Source: Alphaproteobacteria bacterium UBA828 (GTDB lineage Bacteria; Pseudomonadota; Alphaproteobacteria; UBA828). Taken from it: DNA of 32,512 nucleotides. Both the position numbers and the translations under genes were made by a program. Under the pieces are notes generated by a model. The model did no database searches and was not told the DNA's origin. It worked only from the letters and a program-made list of their open reading frames with translations. The stretch lies in the NCBI GenBank assembly GCA_002296185.1, contig DBHM01000017.1:1-32512 (forward strand), in the 5' to 3' direction. Every line of letters begins with the position of its first letter. Position 1 is the stretch's first letter. Of this stretch, positions 8,508 through 17,012 are shown in pieces.

Positions 8508-9572
8508 ATGAGCGACCGTATACCCCCAAGTAGGACTTATAAATCTGCTGGGGTAAATATAGATTCTGGTAATAGTTTAGTTGAATCTATAAAACCCCTT
8601 TCAGCCATGAGTTCTCGTCCCGGAAGCATGGGTAATCTGGGAGGGTTTGGGGGCCTTTTTGATATTTCGAAGGCAGGATTTACAGACCCAATACTTGTCT
8701 CAGGAACTGATGGGGTAGGCACAAAGCTTTTGATGGCCATAAAGACTGAAATGCATGAAACAATTGGCATTGATCTTGTTGCAATGTGTGTAAATGACGT
8801 TATTTCGCAAGGAGCTGAGCCTTTATTTTTCTTAGATTACTTTGCATGCAGCAAAATAGAAGAAAAAATAGCCAAGAAGGTTATTGAAGGAGTAGCCAAA
8901 GGATGTATTGAAGCGAAATGCGCATTAGTAGGAGGCGAAACTGCTGAGATGCCAGGAATGTACTCAAATGGTCACTATGACTTAGCTGGCTTTTGTGTAG
9001 GTGCCGCAGAAAGAGAATCTATTTTACCAACAGGAGTTAAACAAGGAGACATAGTGTTTGGGGCTATGTCGTCAGGAGCTCACTCCAATGGCTTTTCCCT
9101 GATTAGGAAAATTATAGATGATACTAAGACTGACCTATTGTCCCCCGCACCATTTGATAATCAAATTATTCTTGCCGAAGCATTGATGGAACCAACACGC
9201 ATATATGTTGACCCTGTTCTAAAATTACTTAAAAATAAAGTAGAAATTCATTCTATAGCACATATCACAGGAGGCGGCTTACTAGAAAACATTCCCCGTG
9301 TAATCCCAGACGAACTCAATGCAGTGATTGATACAAAGACATGGGATCTTCCACCACTGTTCGGATGGATTCATGAAGTGGGAAATGTCGACTTTCCAGA
9401 GCTATACCGTACTTTCAATTGTGGTATTGGACTAACTTTAATAGCTCCATCAGAATCTAGAGATTCAATTAATAAGGCCTTCAATGGCAATCTAATTGAA
9501 ATAGGAGAAATAGTGAAGAATGAGACCTCGCCCAACTCTTGCTGCCATCTTGTTGGACTAGAAGATAAATGA
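8508..9572 (+). CDS. purM: Phosphoribosylformylglycinamidine cyclo-ligase (AIR synthetase)
   Basis: Catalyses ATP-dependent ring closure of FGAM to aminoimidazole ribonucleotide, the fifth step of purine synthesis. The product from ATG 8508 has 354 residues, the usual length, and starts MSDRIPPSRTYKSAGVNID. Signatures include GGFGGLFD, LVSGTDGVGTKLLMA, DLVAMCVNDVISQGAEPLFFLDYFA cut here to its core VNDVISQGAEPLFFLDY, GGETAEMPGMY and HITGGGLLENIPR. An in-frame ATG at 8466 would add 14 residues without family support; the purine-rich AGAAAAGAGAA just before 8508 favours the later start. The stop overlaps the purN start in the sequence ATGA. Confidence 0.96.
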   Translation: MSDRIPPSRTYKSAGVNIDSGNSLVESIKPLSAMSSRPGSMGNLGGFGGLFDISKAGFTDPILVSGTDGVGTKLLMAIKTEMHETIGIDLVAMCVNDVISQGAEPLFFLDYFACSKIEEKIAKKVIEGVAKGCIEAKCALVGGETAEMPGMYSNGHYDLAGFCVGAAERESILPTGVKQGDIVFGAMSSGAHSNGFSLIRKIIDDTKTDLLSPAPFDNQIILAEALMEPTRIYVDPVLKLLKNKVEIHSIAHITGGGLLENIPRVIPDELNAVIDTKTWDLPPLFGWIHEVGNVDFPELYRTFNCGIGLTLIAPSESRDSINKAFNGNLIEIGEIVKNETSPNSCCHLVGLEDK

Positions 9573-10228
9573 AAAAATTAAATCTTGGAGTAATGATTTC
9601 AGGACGTGGCAGTAATCTTCAAGCTATTATTCAAGCATGCAGTATGGATGATTTTCCTGCGAATATAGCTCTCGTTATATCTAATAACAATAATGCTGAA
9701 GGAATTAATCATGCCTCAGATTCACAAATTCCTGTAAATATAATTGAAGAAGAATCCTATCCGGATCGTGTCGCTTTTGAAAAAAAAATTACTGAAGCAC
9801 TCAATTTTGCAGAAGTAGAGCTAGTTTGCCTAGCTGGATTTATGAAAATTCTCAGTAAAAATTTCATAAATGAATGGTATGATAAAATCATTAATATACA
9901 CCCATCATTATTGCCTTCATTTAAAGGGTTAGATACTCACTCAAGGGCAATTTCAGAAGGCGCTAAGATAACAGGATGTTCAGTTCATTATGTCAGGCCT
10001 GCAGTCGATGAGGGTCCTATCATTGTACAGGGAGCCGTCCCAATTTTTCCTGAGGATACCCCTGATACTTTATCAAAAAGAGTACTAGAAGCAGAACACA
10101 AGTGTTATCCTTTAGCGATAAAACTAATAGCACAAGGTAGGGTAAAAGTTATATCAGGAAGGACTATAATCGATGGTCATGATCAATTCTCAGAAACCTT
10201 AATTAACCCAAAGATTTTAAAAAATTAA
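9569..10228 (+). CDS. purN: Phosphoribosylglycinamide formyltransferase (10-formyl-THF dependent)
   Basis: Transfers a formyl group from 10-formyltetrahydrofolate to GAR, the third step of purine synthesis. The 219-residue protein has the substrate loop SGRGSNLQAI near the N-terminus, the catalytic Asn109 and His111 in INIHPSLLPSFKG, and the third catalytic residue Asp147 in VDEGPII. Length and residue spacing match the family. It is translated from an ATG that overlaps the purM stop, so the two enzymes are made together. The C-terminus is a little longer than that of the E. coli enzyme, with no recognisable extra motif. Confidence 0.96.
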   Translation: MKKLNLGVMISGRGSNLQAIIQACSMDDFPANIALVISNNNNAEGINHASDSQIPVNIIEEESYPDRVAFEKKITEALNFAEVELVCLAGFMKILSKNFINEWYDKIINIHPSLLPSFKGLDTHSRAISEGAKITGCSVHYVRPAVDEGPIIVQGAVPIFPEDTPDTLSKRVLEAEHKCYPLAIKLIAQGRVKVISGRTIIDGHDQFSETLINPKILKN

Positions 10229-10243
10229 TAGGAAATTATAAAG

Positions 10244-10280
10244 TAATTAGGAACTACTAATTAGGTTAGGTTATTTTTAT
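10244..10280 (+). terminator. Weak terminator-like hairpin after purN
   Basis: TAATTAG at 10244-10250 and CTAATTA at 10257-10263 form a perfect but AT-only-rich 7-bp stem with a 6-base loop, followed after a short GGTTAGG by a T-rich stretch (10271-10285). The stem is weak, so termination here is uncertain. Confidence 0.3.
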
Positions 10281-10321
10281 TTTAACTCTAAAGTTACAAT
10301 TTAATATATCGGAAAATCTCT

Positions 10322-11212
10322 ATGAAATTTATCGCATTCGAATATGACGGAACTCAAGATATTGGAATATTAGACAGTTCAACTGATAAGATCGCACCAC
10401 TTGGAAATATATTAGCTAAACATATAGATAATAATACGCATGATTTAGTTGCTCTTATAAAATACTTTTCAGAAATTACAGGAATACTTGATAACCAAAA
10501 AGGCATTCTTGATTTCTCAAAAGTCAAGCTAAAAGCCCCTATTTCTAATCCACCTAAAAATATTATGTGTGTAGGGAAGAACTATTTTGAGCATGCACAA
10601 GAATTCACCCAAAGTGGTTTTGACGCAACCAGTAAAAGGGGCGATAATATCCCTGATCATCCAATAATTTTCACAAAGCCCGCAAGTGCAATACTAGCAT
10701 CAGAGGAAAAAATAAAGTCCCATAAAAACCTAACGAAGCAATTAGACTACGAGGCTGAGCTAGCAGTCATAATTGGCAAACAAGGCACTGGCATAAAAAA
10801 AGAGAACGCATTTGATCACGTTTTTGGCTATACGATTATTAATGATATTACAGGCAGAGACCTACAGCTAAAACATAGACAATGGTTCATTGGGAAATCA
10901 CTCGATACATCCTGCCCCATGGGACCATGGATTACCAGCGCAGATGAAGTTGATGCAGAGAATCTAAATATTAAATGCTGGGTTAATGGTGAGTTAAGAC
11001 AAGAAGCCAACACTCGAGATCTTATTTTTGATATACCAACATTAATAGAGACTATTTCTTCTGGAATAACACTCCAACCAGGAGATATAATATCCACCGG
11101 TACGCCGGCAGGGGTTGGTATTGGTTTTGATCCACCACGCTTTCTTTCTTCAGGAGACACTATACGGATCGAGATTGAAGGATTAGGACATCTCATTAAC
11201 AAAGTAGCGTAA
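10322..11212 (+). CDS. Fumarylacetoacetate hydrolase family protein
   Basis: A 296-residue member of the FAH family, which covers C-C hydrolases, decarboxylases, hydratases and lyases acting on oxo-acids from aromatic, tyrosine or sugar breakdown. The N-terminal ~70 residues are variable; the core begins PPKNIMCVGKNYFEHAQEF. The metal site is intact, with E144 and E146 in DYEAELAVIIG and D175 in INDITGRDLQ. GKSLDTSCPMGPW and STGTPAGVG, both typical, follow. The substrate cannot be read from the sequence; hydrolysis of an acylpyruvate or a ureidoglycolate-type lyase reaction are possibilities. It is first in a five-gene operon with two alpha/beta hydrolases and a transporter, which suggests a catabolic role. 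A GGAAAA-like site lies shortly before the ATG. Confidence 0.88.
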   Translation: MKFIAFEYDGTQDIGILDSSTDKIAPLGNILAKHIDNNTHDLVALIKYFSEITGILDNQKGILDFSKVKLKAPISNPPKNIMCVGKNYFEHAQEFTQSGFDATSKRGDNIPDHPIIFTKPASAILASEEKIKSHKNLTKQLDYEAELAVIIGKQGTGIKKENAFDHVFGYTIINDITGRDLQLKHRQWFIGKSLDTSCPMGPWITSADEVDAENLNIKCWVNGELRQEANTRDLIFDIPTLIETISSGITLQPGDIISTGTPAGVGIGFDPPRFLSSGDTIRIEIEGLGHLINKVA

Positions 11213-11256
11213 AAATTCAATATGATCAGGAAATTTAAATTTTTATGGGGGAAAAG

Positions 11257-12030
11257 ATGATTAAATTAAACAGAAAGAATATTGCTACAGAAATCCATGG
11301 TGAAGGAGACCCAATCCTTATGATTCATGGTTTAGGCGGAACTGGTAATGCTTGGGGACCGCAATGCTCAGTACTTGCAAAGACTAATAAAGTCATCCGC
11401 CCAGACCTTGAAGGCTCCGGCAGATCCCCTCTTCGAGGAAAACTTAGTATTACTTCCTTTGTTAAAGATATGTTTGCTTTGATGGATAAGTTAGAAATAA
11501 AATCCGCCCATCTTGTTGGGCATTCTTTGGGCACTATCATCTGCGCCCATATGGCTGCTAAATATCCATCACGGGTAAAAAGTTTGGTTCTTCTCGGACC
11601 AGTAGAAGAGCCACCAGAAGCAGCGCGTAACGCTATAATGGATAGAGCAAAAATTGCTCGAAAAGAAGGAATGGCTCCAATTGCAGAAGCACTGATTCAA
11701 GCATCTATTTCTAATGAAACTCGATCCTCTAATCCAGCTGCTACGGCATTTATAAGTGAACTTTTAATGCGCCAGGACGCCGAAGGATATGCCAGAACAT
11801 GCGAAGCCCTAGCATCAGCAACAGCTGCCAAATTTTCGGCGATTAAATGTAAAACACTCCTTATTACAGGGAATGAGGATGCTGTAGCCCCCCCCAAATC
11901 TGCTCTAGCTATGTCAAAAAAAATGAAAAAAACTTCTTTAATCTTACTAAGTGGATGCGGCCATTGGACACCTATTGAGAAACCTGAACTAGTAAATGAT
12001 GCTATCCTAAATTTTTACTTCGGTTGCTAA
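11257..12030 (+). CDS. Alpha/beta hydrolase (3-oxoadipate enol-lactonase / esterase-like)
   Basis: A soluble alpha/beta hydrolase of about 257 residues. The oxyanion region is MIHGLGGTGNAW, the nucleophile is Ser90 in GHSLGT, the acid is Asp208 in NEDAVAPP and the base is His236 in GCGHWTPIEKP, so the triad is complete. The overall form is closest to lactonase or esterase enzymes such as 3-oxoadipate enol-lactonase, but the substrate is not assignable. I prefer ATG 11257, which is preceded at good spacing by GGGGGAAAAG; an ATG at 11245 in the same frame lies within that site. It follows the FAH-family gene and is followed after a single base by the DUF1636 gene. Confidence 0.86.
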   Translation: MIKLNRKNIATEIHGEGDPILMIHGLGGTGNAWGPQCSVLAKTNKVIRPDLEGSGRSPLRGKLSITSFVKDMFALMDKLEIKSAHLVGHSLGTIICAHMAAKYPSRVKSLVLLGPVEEPPEAARNAIMDRAKIARKEGMAPIAEALIQASISNETRSSNPAATAFISELLMRQDAEGYARTCEALASATAAKFSAIKCKTLLITGNEDAVAPPKSALAMSKKMKKTSLILLSGCGHWTPIEKPELVNDAILNFYFGC

Positions 12031-12031
12031 A

Positions 12032-12439
12032 ATGCCCAAGAATAAAAACCCCCTCAAGGATAAAGAATACGTTAGAAATATATTATATACTTGTAAATCA
12101 TGCCCAAAATCTGAGTCTGTAGATAATACAAAAAAACAAGGCTCAGTAATCTTTGAAAAAATTAATGAAATACTTGCCAAAAATACAAGAATTAAGAATC
12201 TCGAAACACGTGGTGTATACTGCCTTAATGGCTGTCTAAATCCGTGCAACATATCTTTTCGCGCACGCAATAAGTACACAATGAGGTTTAGTAAGCTGAC
12301 TTTAGAAAACTTAGATGATATTATATCGTTTGCAAGAGCCTATAGTTCTAGTTCAGATGGCAACCTGAAAGACCATCAAATCCCTGCTGGGCTTCAGTCA
12401 AAAATTTCAGTTCGCACACCACCGCCCCTTATAAAATAA
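12032..12439 (+). CDS. DUF1636 family cysteine-rich protein (putative Fe-S or metal binding)
   Basis: A 135-residue protein I assign to DUF1636, a family of predicted metal-binding proteins with a thioredoxin-like 2Fe-2S ferredoxin character. Cysteines stand at C21 and C24 (YTCKSCP) and at C64, C68 and C72 (GVYCLNGCLNPC), a spacing fit for an Fe-S cluster or zinc. The C-terminal part, with a proline-rich end, follows the family pattern. Only one base separates it from the upstream hydrolase stop, so it is part of the operon. Function is unknown; family members often sit near cobalamin or metal-handling genes, which is not the case here. It has several lysine-rich stretches in the first 15 residues. 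Confidence 0.72.
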   Translation: MPKNKNPLKDKEYVRNILYTCKSCPKSESVDNTKKQGSVIFEKINEILAKNTRIKNLETRGVYCLNGCLNPCNISFRARNKYTMRFSKLTLENLDDIISFARAYSSSSDGNLKDHQIPAGLQSKISVRTPPPLIK

Positions 12440-12470
12440 TGAACGTAATACATTTTTGGATTATTGATTA

Positions 12471-13322
12471 ATGACTAATATAAATAAAAAAATTGAGGCA
12501 GAGTATAATCTACGTGCCAGGCATCCTAATTTTGAAGAGTATTTTACTGAGTGGAGGGATTTGAGTAAAACAGCTAGAGAGAAATTGCTCTGTGAAATTG
12601 ATATTGATTATGGCTCAGGATTGAGTATGCAATTGGATTTATTCCCTGCACAGGGGAAAAATAATCCATTACTAATTTTTATCCATGGTGGTTACTGGCG
12701 GTCACTCGATAAATCAGACCACTCATTCCCAGCACTTAGTTTTGTTAGAGAAAATATCTCTCTAGCATCAATAAACTATGCTTTAGCACCATCTGTAAAA
12801 ATTGAACAAATTGTTGAGCAATGTAGCCGTGCTGTGGAATGGTTATTTAATAATCACAGTCGAGCCAACGCAGATGCATCAAATATACATGTTTGTGGTC
12901 ACTCTGCGGGAGGTCACTTAGCTGCTATGATGTTATCAACAGAATGGGCTCAATTTGGTTTACCAGAAAGACTAATAAAGAGCTGCTCTGCTATTAGCGG
13001 AGTATTTGATTTACGGCCAATACTCAGTACATCAATAAATGAAGATTTAAAAATGGATGAATCTACAGCTATCCTGAATAGTCCAGCCCTACAAACACCA
13101 AAGTATAAGGCTCCCGTCTTGGTTGCAGTAGGTATGGAAGAAAGTCAGGCATTTATTGAACAGTCAAAAAACTTTTCCGCGATTTGTGAACAAGCTGGAC
13201 ATCGTAGTAATTATATAGAAGTTGCAGAAACTAATCATTTCAATGTAGTTACCTCACTTGCAAGTAATACACACTTTCTAACCAAAGCCATTCTTAACAA
13301 CATTCTTTGTGAATCTTTATAA
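12471..13322 (+). CDS. Alpha/beta hydrolase, kynurenine-formamidase-like
   Basis: A 283-residue alpha/beta hydrolase of the arylformamidase/esterase-lipase type. After an N-terminal YNLRARHPNFEEY, which resembles the start of AFMID-like enzymes, it has the oxyanion motif FIHGGYWRSLDKSDH, the nucleophile Ser145 in GHSAGGH, a probable acid in the GMEESQAF segment and the probable base histidine in ETNHFNVV. Such enzymes hydrolyse N-formylkynurenine or other small esters and amides. There are no other tryptophan-degradation genes in view, so kynurenine breakdown is not supported by context, and a different small-ester substrate is as likely. The stop codon is directly followed by the GTG start of the transporter gene. 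Confidence 0.85.
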   Translation: MTNINKKIEAEYNLRARHPNFEEYFTEWRDLSKTAREKLLCEIDIDYGSGLSMQLDLFPAQGKNNPLLIFIHGGYWRSLDKSDHSFPALSFVRENISLASINYALAPSVKIEQIVEQCSRAVEWLFNNHSRANADASNIHVCGHSAGGHLAAMMLSTEWAQFGLPERLIKSCSAISGVFDLRPILSTSINEDLKMDESTAILNSPALQTPKYKAPVLVAVGMEESQAFIEQSKNFSAICEQAGHRSNYIEVAETNHFNVVTSLASNTHFLTKAILNNILCESL

Positions 13323-14531
13323 GTGAGTAATATTAACCTTAAACAAAATTATAATAATATTTACGTAAATCGTGATGTTTTATTGCTTGCTATCTGCCAA
13401 GCATTATTTATGACATCAACTGCAGCGATAATATCTGCTTCAGCACTAATTGGTCATATGCTTGCAGAAAACAAGGAACTAGCTACAGTCCCTTTAGCAT
13501 GTCAGTTCGCTGGTATGACATTATCCACTATACCTATTTCTTTTATGATGAAGTGGATAGGTAGACGTAATGGATTCACTTGTGGACTGCTTACCGGAAT
13601 AATCGGGGCAATCCTAGCAGTCTATGCAATTACAACAGACAATTTTTTATTATTCTGCTTTGGCAGCGGATTAATCGGCGTAATGAATGCTGTAGGCCAA
13701 TACTACCGTTTTGCAGCAGCAGATATAGCCGTTGATGCATTTCGCTCCAAAGCCATTTCACTCGTTCTTGCTGGGGGAGTTTTAGCTTCAATCGGACCTT
13801 TACTCGCTAGCTGGTCAAAAGAAATGTTGGCGCCGATTGATTTTGCAGGAATATATATAGTGGTCCTTATACTTTTTGGAACAAGTATTATAGTAATCCG
13901 ATTTGTTAATATTCCGAAACCAGATCAAGAAGAAAAAAGAGGGATAACACGTCCATTAACTCAGATAATAATCCAGCCTAAATTTATTATAGCCATGACC
14001 GCAGGGGCATCAGCTTATGCAACAATGGCGCTGTTAATGACCGCCACCCCCCTTGCTATGGGTGCATGTAATTTTGGTTTTATTGACAGCGCTCAAGTGA
14101 TCCAATGGCATGTTGTTGGGATGTATGCTCCAGCTTTCTTTACTGGATCATTAATTAAAAAATATGGCGTTGGAAAAATTGCCGCCTTAGGATCAATTTT
14201 ATTAGGTTTATGTATAGTTATAAACATAAGTGGCTTATCTCTTGCACATTTCTGGATTGGGGGAATGATTCTGGGTATTGGGTGGAATTTTCTTTTTATA
14301 AGTGGAACAACCTTACTTACTGAAACCTATACACCATCTGAAAAAGCTAAGTCTCAGGGATTTAATGACTTCATAATTTTTGGATCTGTTGCTTGCGCAT
14401 CACTTCTATCAGGATTTATGCATCAAAATCTTGGATGGGAAAATATGAACTATGCAGTCATTCCTATAATAATACTTTCTATAGTTGTCGTAATTTGGCT
14501 TTTTTTTCATAAACAACTGCGAAGAGCTTAG
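13323..14531 (+). CDS. MFS transporter
   Basis: An integral membrane protein of 402 residues with about twelve hydrophobic segments, consistent with the major facilitator superfamily. A loop between segments 2 and 3 carries WIGRRNG, the MFS motif A region, and a basic, polar stretch in the middle (IPKPDQEEKRGITRP) marks the cytoplasmic loop between the two six-helix halves. The start is a GTG directly after the TAA of the preceding gene, so expression probably depends on translational coupling; I see no strong binding site. Substrate and direction are unknown; the surrounding hydrolases suggest uptake of an organic acid or ester, by inference only. A terminator-like hairpin follows 48 bases after the stop. 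Confidence 0.85.
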   Translation: MSNINLKQNYNNIYVNRDVLLLAICQALFMTSTAAIISASALIGHMLAENKELATVPLACQFAGMTLSTIPISFMMKWIGRRNGFTCGLLTGIIGAILAVYAITTDNFLLFCFGSGLIGVMNAVGQYYRFAAADIAVDAFRSKAISLVLAGGVLASIGPLLASWSKEMLAPIDFAGIYIVVLILFGTSIIVIRFVNIPKPDQEEKRGITRPLTQIIIQPKFIIAMTAGASAYATMALLMTATPLAMGACNFGFIDSAQVIQWHVVGMYAPAFFTGSLIKKYGVGKIAALGSILLGLCIVINISGLSLAHFWIGGMILGIGWNFLFISGTTLLTETYTPSEKAKSQGFNDFIIFGSVACASLLSGFMHQNLGWENMNYAVIPIIILSIVVVIWLFFHKQLRRA

Positions 14532-14579
14532 GTAGTACAACTTAAATATAAAAAGGACTTTTAAAAAGAATATTTTTTT

Positions 14580-14616
14580 TAGTAGAATGCTAATTTTCTA
14601 CTATATTTTCTTTTTA
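14580..14616 (+). terminator. Rho-independent terminator after the hydrolase-MFS operon
   Basis: TAGTAGAA at 14580-14587 and TTCTACTA at 14596-14603 form a perfect 8-bp stem with an 8-base loop, followed by TATTTTCTTTTT. It marks the likely end of the 10322-14531 operon and separates it from the acyl-CoA ligase. Confidence 0.55.
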
Positions 14617-14691
14617 TGTAATTAGGCTAAACAAGGCTTTTATTAAACTTGCAATTAATTATAGCTAAAACTGTTCTTGAGTGAGCGTAAA

Positions 14692-16308
14692 ATGACGATA
14701 CAACCTACTATGATGGAATACCAGCTGAGTCTTTTGGGTATACTTCAGCGTGCTGGTAATTTATTTAAAAAAATAAATATTATTTCGAGTACAGCTGACA
14801 AAACTCTACATACCTATACTTATCAAGAATTATATTCTCGCTCAAAAGCACTATCATCAGCCCTCCACAACGCTGGCTTAAAAAAAGGTGATAGAGTTGC
14901 AACTATGATGTGGAATAGTCACGTACATCTTGAAGCATATTTCGGAATACCATGTGCAGGTGGCGTTTTCCATACGTTAAATTTTCGACTACATGCCGAT
15001 GATCTTGCATTTATTGCAAATCATGCCGATGACCGTTTTGCTATAGTCGATGAAATACTATTACCCATATTTGAGTCATTTAAACCTAAAACAAAAATTC
15101 AAAGAGTCTTTGTGGCCAATCGTTCAGGAAAAAAGCTTGCAAAAGGTTATGAATGTTATGAAGAATTTATTAGTAAAGCACCAGAAGAATATACATTTCC
15201 AGAAATTAAAGAAAATGATGCATGCGGAATGTGTTATACTTCTGGAACTACAGGTAGGCCAAAAGGGGTCGTATATTCACATCGCTCCATAGTACTCCAC
15301 ACATATTGCATCTGTATGGCTGATACTCTAGCCATATCCTCAAGTGAAACCTTAATGCCAGTAGTTCCTCAGTTTCATGCAAATGCTTGGGGGACTCCTT
15401 TTGCGGCAGCAATGGTTGGAGCGAAACTTGTTATGCCAGGGCCTCATATGGATGCTAAGAGCTTACTTGATCTTGCTGAGAAGGAGCAGGTAACAGTTGC
15501 GGTCGGCGTTCCCACTATTTGGATTGGCATCCTCCAGGAGCTTGATAAAGACTCCAGTCGGTGGAAACTAAGTAAAAAACTGAGAACTATAGTAGGCGGT
15601 TCTGCAATGCCAGAATCTATGATTAGAGGATTTTTTAATCACGGAATTGATACTGTACATGCATGGGGGATGACTGAAATGACCCCCATTGGAACGGTAT
15701 CACGTCTCCGTCCATACATGGATGATTGGGATGAAGAAACAAAATTTTATATGAGATCTAAGCAAGGGCCCTCCGTTCCTTTAGTGGAGACAAGGGCAAT
15801 AAATGAGGATGGAGAGGTTCCCTGGGACAATAAGACTATGGGTGAATTACAGGTCAGAGGCCCTTGTGTTGCATCGAACTATTATGATGCTGAAAGTGAA
15901 AAATGGTCAGAAGATGGATGGTTTGGTACTGGTGATGTAGTAACTATTGATGAAGAAGGTTACATTAAGCTAACCGATCGCACAAAAGATCTCATCAAAT
16001 CCGGAGGAGAATGGATAAGTTCAGTAGATATTGAAAATGCATTAATGGGTCACCCAGCAGTTAGTGAAGCAGCGGTAATTTCTATCCCACACCCCAAATG
16101 GGATGAAAGACCTCTAGCAGCAATTGTGCTTAAGGAAGGGCAAGAAGTTAATAACGAAGAACTTAAAGTTATGTTAAGAAAGAAATTTGCGAAATGGTGG
16201 GTCCCTGAAGCTTATGTCTTTATTGAAGAAATACCCAAAACATCTGCTGGAAAGTTTAAAAAATCTTCCTTGAGAGAAACATATAATAGTTGGAATTGGG
16301 AAGATTAA
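14692..16308 (+). CDS. Acyl-CoA ligase (AMP-forming), fatty-acid or DmdB-like
   Basis: Activates a carboxylic acid to its CoA thioester via an acyl-adenylate. The product from ATG 14692 has 538 residues. The adenylate-forming P-loop is CYTSGTTGRPKGVVYSHRS, then HANAWGTPFAAAM, the WGMTEMTP A5 motif, GWFGTGDV with the ribose-binding Asp, the hinge DRTKDLIKSGGEWIS, and the catalytic C-terminal lysine in KTSAGKFKK. It belongs to the branch of medium- and long-chain fatty-acid ligases that also includes the methylmercaptopropionate ligase DmdB of marine bacteria; sequence alone does not decide between them and no dmdA, dmdC or dmdD is in view. A TTG at 14677 would extend it by 5 residues, but GAGTGAG precedes the ATG at good spacing. 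Confidence 0.86.
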   Translation: MTIQPTMMEYQLSLLGILQRAGNLFKKINIISSTADKTLHTYTYQELYSRSKALSSALHNAGLKKGDRVATMMWNSHVHLEAYFGIPCAGGVFHTLNFRLHADDLAFIANHADDRFAIVDEILLPIFESFKPKTKIQRVFVANRSGKKLAKGYECYEEFISKAPEEYTFPEIKENDACGMCYTSGTTGRPKGVVYSHRSIVLHTYCICMADTLAISSSETLMPVVPQFHANAWGTPFAAAMVGAKLVMPGPHMDAKSLLDLAEKEQVTVAVGVPTIWIGILQELDKDSSRWKLSKKLRTIVGGSAMPESMIRGFFNHGIDTVHAWGMTEMTPIGTVSRLRPYMDDWDEETKFYMRSKQGPSVPLVETRAINEDGEVPWDNKTMGELQVRGPCVASNYYDAESEKWSEDGWFGTGDVVTIDEEGYIKLTDRTKDLIKSGGEWISSVDIENALMGHPAVSEAAVISIPHPKWDERPLAAIVLKEGQEVNNEELKVMLRKKFAKWWVPEAYVFIEEIPKTSAGKFKKSSLRETYNSWNWED

Positions 16309-16332
16309 ACCAATTAATATTTTATTTTTAGA

Positions 16333-16758
16333 CTAGTCATCTCGGTGAGTTTTCTCATAACGCTCATGCTGCTCCTGTGCTTCAATACTTAAAGTAGCAA
16401 CCGGCCGAGCCTCAAGACGCTTTATACTAATTGGCTCATCAGTCTCCTCACAGTAACCATAAGAACCGTCTTGGATGCGAATAAGAGCATCATCTATTTT
16501 TGATACAAGCTTCCTTGCTCGGTCACGAGTTCTTAACTCGACGGCACGTTCTGTTTCTACAGCAGCCCTATCAGCAAAGTCTGCCTCTTGCGGGTTATCG
16601 CTACGTAGCTTTTCAAGTGTCTCACCCGTTTCATCAATTACCTCACCTCTCCAAGCAATTAATTTCATTCGGAAATATTCCCGCATTCTAGGATTCATAA
16701 ATTTTTCCTCAGGGCTTGGCTTATAACCCTTTGGGACTTTTGCTGTTCTTCGCGCCAC
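16333..16758 (-). CDS. dksA: DksA/TraR-family transcription factor with one cysteine
   Basis: A 141-residue DksA homologue, which binds in the RNA polymerase secondary channel and modulates promoters together with ppGpp. The coiled coil tip has DFADRA (D60, D63, A65), matching the DxxDxA signature of E. coli DksA. The C-terminal globular part reads YGYCEETDEPISIKRLEARP, with Cys103 as the only cysteine, so the four-cysteine zinc site is missing, as is usual in alphaproteobacterial forms. The start is GTG at 16758, directly after an in-frame TAA; the short GGAA before it is a modest binding site. A good promoter lies upstream. It converges with the acyl-CoA ligase, 24 bases apart. Confidence 0.92.
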   Translation of the reverse strand: MARRTAKVPKGYKPSPEEKFMNPRMREYFRMKLIAWRGEVIDETGETLEKLRSDNPQEADFADRAAVETERAVELRTRDRARKLVSKIDDALIRIQDGSYGYCEETDEPISIKRLEARPVATLSIEAQEQHERYEKTHRDD

Positions 16759-16798
16759 TTATTATTCCAATCATATTCTCATATAACAGAGGGCGCGG

Positions 16799-16827
16799 AG
16801 TATAGGAATCGAATCACTATGCCGCAA
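16799..16827 (-). promoter_or_regulatory. Sigma70-type promoter of dksA
   Basis: On the minus strand, TTGCGG (16827-16822) and TATACT (16804-16799) are separated by exactly 17 bases. Transcription would start near 16792, leaving a leader of roughly 34 bases before the GTG. Hexamers and spacing are close to consensus. Confidence 0.6.
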
Positions 16828-17012
16828 GCCGCTCTAGTTAAAAAAATATATAATTACCCAGAAAGCCTGAAAAACCTTGGATCAAGATCTTAATACCAGG
16901 TCAAATAGTCCAATAAATAGGCCATGAATAATGAATAATATAAAAATTCTTTGTGATTTGCCCAAGTTAACTAATATTTACCCAGCAGTACAAAAGTAGG
17001 GTATTAAAGTAG

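Noticed and set aside
12471..13322. Firm assignment as kynurenine formamidase (kynB)
   Set aside because: The fold and motifs fit, but no other tryptophan-degradation gene is present and this hydrolase group is broad, so only a family-level call is justified.
14692..16308. Firm assignment as DmdB of DMSP demethylation
   Set aside because: The sequence branch is compatible, but no dmdA, dmdC or dmdD is present and general fatty-acid ligases look the same at this level.
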